Positions 5,684 through 6,871 of a stretch of DNA of 6,871 bases are shown piece by piece (positions within the stretch are counted from its first letter, which is position 1; every line of letters begins with the position of its first letter). Under the pieces are notes generated by a model. The model did no database searches and was not told the DNA's origin. It saw only the letters and a program-made list of their open reading frames with translations. Position numbers and translations under genes: made by a program. Source of the DNA: Chloroflexota bacterium (lineage in GTDB: Bacteria; Chloroflexota; Chloroflexia; JAMDCE01); assembly GCA_023489135.1 (NCBI GenBank), contig JAMDCE010000090.1:1-6871 (forward strand), written 5' to 3'.

Positions 5684-6625
5684 ATGGAACTGGGGATATA
5701 TTGCGGGTCAGCAAACCGTGGCCTGGCTGAAGAGATTGCCAAGAAATTGAACCGGCCACTCGGCCGGCGGGTTCTCAAACGGTTTCCGGATGGAGAGATC
5801 TATTGCCAACTTGAAGAGAGTGTGCGGGGAAGGGACATTTACATCGTGCAGTCAACCTGCACTCCTGTCAACGAACACTTGATGGAGTTGCTCATCATGA
5901 TCGACGCCTTCCATCGCGCCTCAGCAGGTCGCATCACCGCCGTCATACCTTATTTTGGGTACAGCCGGCAGGATCGTATGACCACCGGCAGGGAGCCCAT
6001 CACCGCCAGGATGGTTGCGGACTTGCTGACGGAAGTGAAGGTCAATCGGGTCATATCCATTGACTTGCATAATGCTGCAATCCAGGGCTTCTTCGGCATC
6101 TGGATGGATCCTCTGACCGCCGTTCCACTGCTGGCCAAGGAATTGCTGAATGTCCGCTCCTCTGATGCCGTGATTGTCTCTCCTGATGCGGGGCGGGTGA
6201 AAATGGCGGATGATTACGCTCGTCTCTTGCATCTGCCGCTGGTAGTCTTGCACAAACGCCGGGAGGGACGAGAAGTTCAGGACGTCAGAGTGGTCGTTGG
6301 CGAGATCCGGCGCAAGACGCCGATAATAATCGACGACATGATTTCGACAGGCACGACGATTTATGAATCTGTCCAGGCCTTGCTGAAGGCTGGGGCGAGA
6401 CCGGTCTGCTATGTGGCCTCCACCCACCCTGTCTTTGTCGGACCAGTAATGGAGCGCTTGGAACACGAGGCCATCGCCCAGGTGACAGTGACGGACACGA
6501 TTCCGATTCGCAAGGACCAGCGGCTCGACAAGGTTAAGGTCGTCTCCATCGCCGACGTTCTAGCTGATGCTATCGGCCGGCTGAACCGGGACGAATCGAT
6601 CAGTGAACTGCTTCGAACCGTTTAG
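5684..6625 (+). CDS. prs: Ribose-phosphate pyrophosphokinase (PRPP synthetase)
   Basis: A cytosolic enzyme (EC 2.7.6.1) that transfers diphosphate from ATP to ribose 5-phosphate, making PRPP for purine, pyrimidine, His, Trp and NAD synthesis. The 313 residues match the usual 310-320. Motifs seen: FPDGE (34-38), flexible-loop RQDR (95-98) followed by GREPITAR (102-109), DLH (127-129) with IQGFF (133-137), SPDAG (166-170), HKRR (190-193) and the PRPP loop DDMISTGTT (217-225). THPVF (248-252) and the C-terminal ESISELL are also typical. Some positions depart from the E. coli and B. subtilis enzymes: RQDRM for RQDRK/R, SPDAGRVKMA for SPDxGGVxRAR, and His for Asp before KRR, so it may belong to a divergent clade or be a second copy. 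ATG 5684 is chosen for its GGAGG six bases upstream. No close partner gene on the same strand is visible. Confidence 0.95.
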   Translation: MELGIYCGSANRGLAEEIAKKLNRPLGRRVLKRFPDGEIYCQLEESVRGRDIYIVQSTCTPVNEHLMELLIMIDAFHRASAGRITAVIPYFGYSRQDRMTTGREPITARMVADLLTEVKVNRVISIDLHNAAIQGFFGIWMDPLTAVPLLAKELLNVRSSDAVIVSPDAGRVKMADDYARLLHLPLVVLHKRREGREVQDVRVVVGEIRRKTPIIIDDMISTGTTIYESVQALLKAGARPVCYVASTHPVFVGPVMERLEHEAIAQVTVTDTIPIRKDQRLDKVKVVSIADVLADAIGRLNRDESISELLRTV

Positions 6626-6628
6626 CGG

Positions 6629-6871
6629 CTACTCTTCCGATTCCGCACGTCGAACGATCAACACTTCAGTTGTATGCGTTTCTTCATACGGAATCTCTTC
6701 CGGCGATATCAAGCCCCTGGCGCGAAGATCCTCCAGCGATTGACGAGCCTTGTCCTCATCCATCGTCTCTATAGTGGCCTCTCTTAGGCGATGGAAGCGC
6801 TGGAGGATCCTTCTCGCTTCCTCCATATCTAGCCTTTGTCTGTAATGACGGACCTGGCGCAAGGAATCCAG
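6629..6871 (-). CDS. Small uncharacterised charged protein, 5' end possibly outside the window
   Basis: I do not recognise the family. The frame is open from the right edge to TAG at 6631-6629. Its sequence is rich in Glu and Arg with a helical first half (MEEARRILQRFHRLREATIE) and ends in EVLIVRRAESEE. There is no signal sequence or membrane segment. Three starts are possible: ATG 6826 (65 residues) with AAAGG six bases upstream, TTG 6862 (77 residues), or a start beyond the edge, since the codons to 6871 are all open and the extra residues (RQVRHYRQRL) continue the helical, basic pattern. It converges on prs with stop codons only 3 bp apart, leaving no room for a separate terminator. Coding is likely because no better frame occupies the interval, but function is unknown. 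Confidence 0.6.
   Translation of the reverse strand: MDSLRQVRHYRQRLDMEEARRILQRFHRLREATIETMDEDKARQSLEDLRARGLISPEEIPYEETHTTEVLIVRRAESEE

Noticed and set aside
5383..5778. Minus-strand open frames of 131 and 88 codons across the fold-back repeat
   Set aside because: They run through the inverted repeat and the start of prs, lack ribosome sites and look like translated repeat sequence.
5921..6466. 181-codon minus-strand open frame
   Set aside because: Antisense to the conserved core of prs; a typical shadow frame.

Overview
The window reads as a chromosomal segment of a moderately GC-rich bacterium, most likely a member of the Chloroflexota. The best clue is the secreted protein at 3876-5162. 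Its long N-terminal module (KAWERTDWPV, then TRQVQYYDKSRMEI, then NWQVEMGNVGRHYYWWRY) followed by a DUF4352-type domain is, from memory, a combination seen repeatedly in that phylum. The assignment is an inference from protein family resemblance; no 16S or database evidence is available here.

Layout. From left to right on the minus strand: (1) a membrane-anchored GGDEF protein whose C-terminus runs off the left edge (1-1358); (2) a full-length paralogue with the same sensor-HAMP-GGDEF architecture plus a C-terminal HD-GYP domain (1541-3541); (3) a secreted or lipid-free envelope protein with a DUF4352-like C-terminus (3876-5162). A divergent intergenic region of about 520 bp follows. It holds a good minus-strand promoter overlapped by a perfect inverted repeat, and a 115-bp fold-back repeat that looks like a small dispersed element. 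On the plus strand comes ribose-phosphate pyrophosphokinase (prs, 5684-6625). A small uncharacterised minus-strand gene (6629 to the right edge) converges on it with a 3-bp gap.

Function. The two left-hand genes are tandem duplicates of a cyclic di-GMP signalling protein. Each has a periplasmic or extracellular sensor loop between two membrane segments, a HAMP linker, and an intact GGDEF site with an RxxD product-inhibition site. The complete copy also has an HD-GYP phosphodiesterase domain, but the last metal-binding Asp of the HD superfamily is Asn there, so hydrolysis may be weakened or lost. The gaps between the minus-strand genes (182 and 334 bp) and the separate promoter-like signals suggest the genes are transcribed individually rather than as one operon. 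Prs supplies PRPP for nucleotide, His and Trp synthesis and has no evident functional link to the signalling genes.

The published start of two genes would depend on the caller. Ribosome-binding sites favour TTG at 5162 for the secreted protein (not GTG at 5171) and ATG at 5684 for prs (not TTG at 5678). I see no RNA genes, CRISPR arrays, transposase genes or defence system. The points most worth checking are the degenerate HD-GYP site, the operator-like repeat over the promoter at 5329-5363, and the fold-back repeat ahead of prs.
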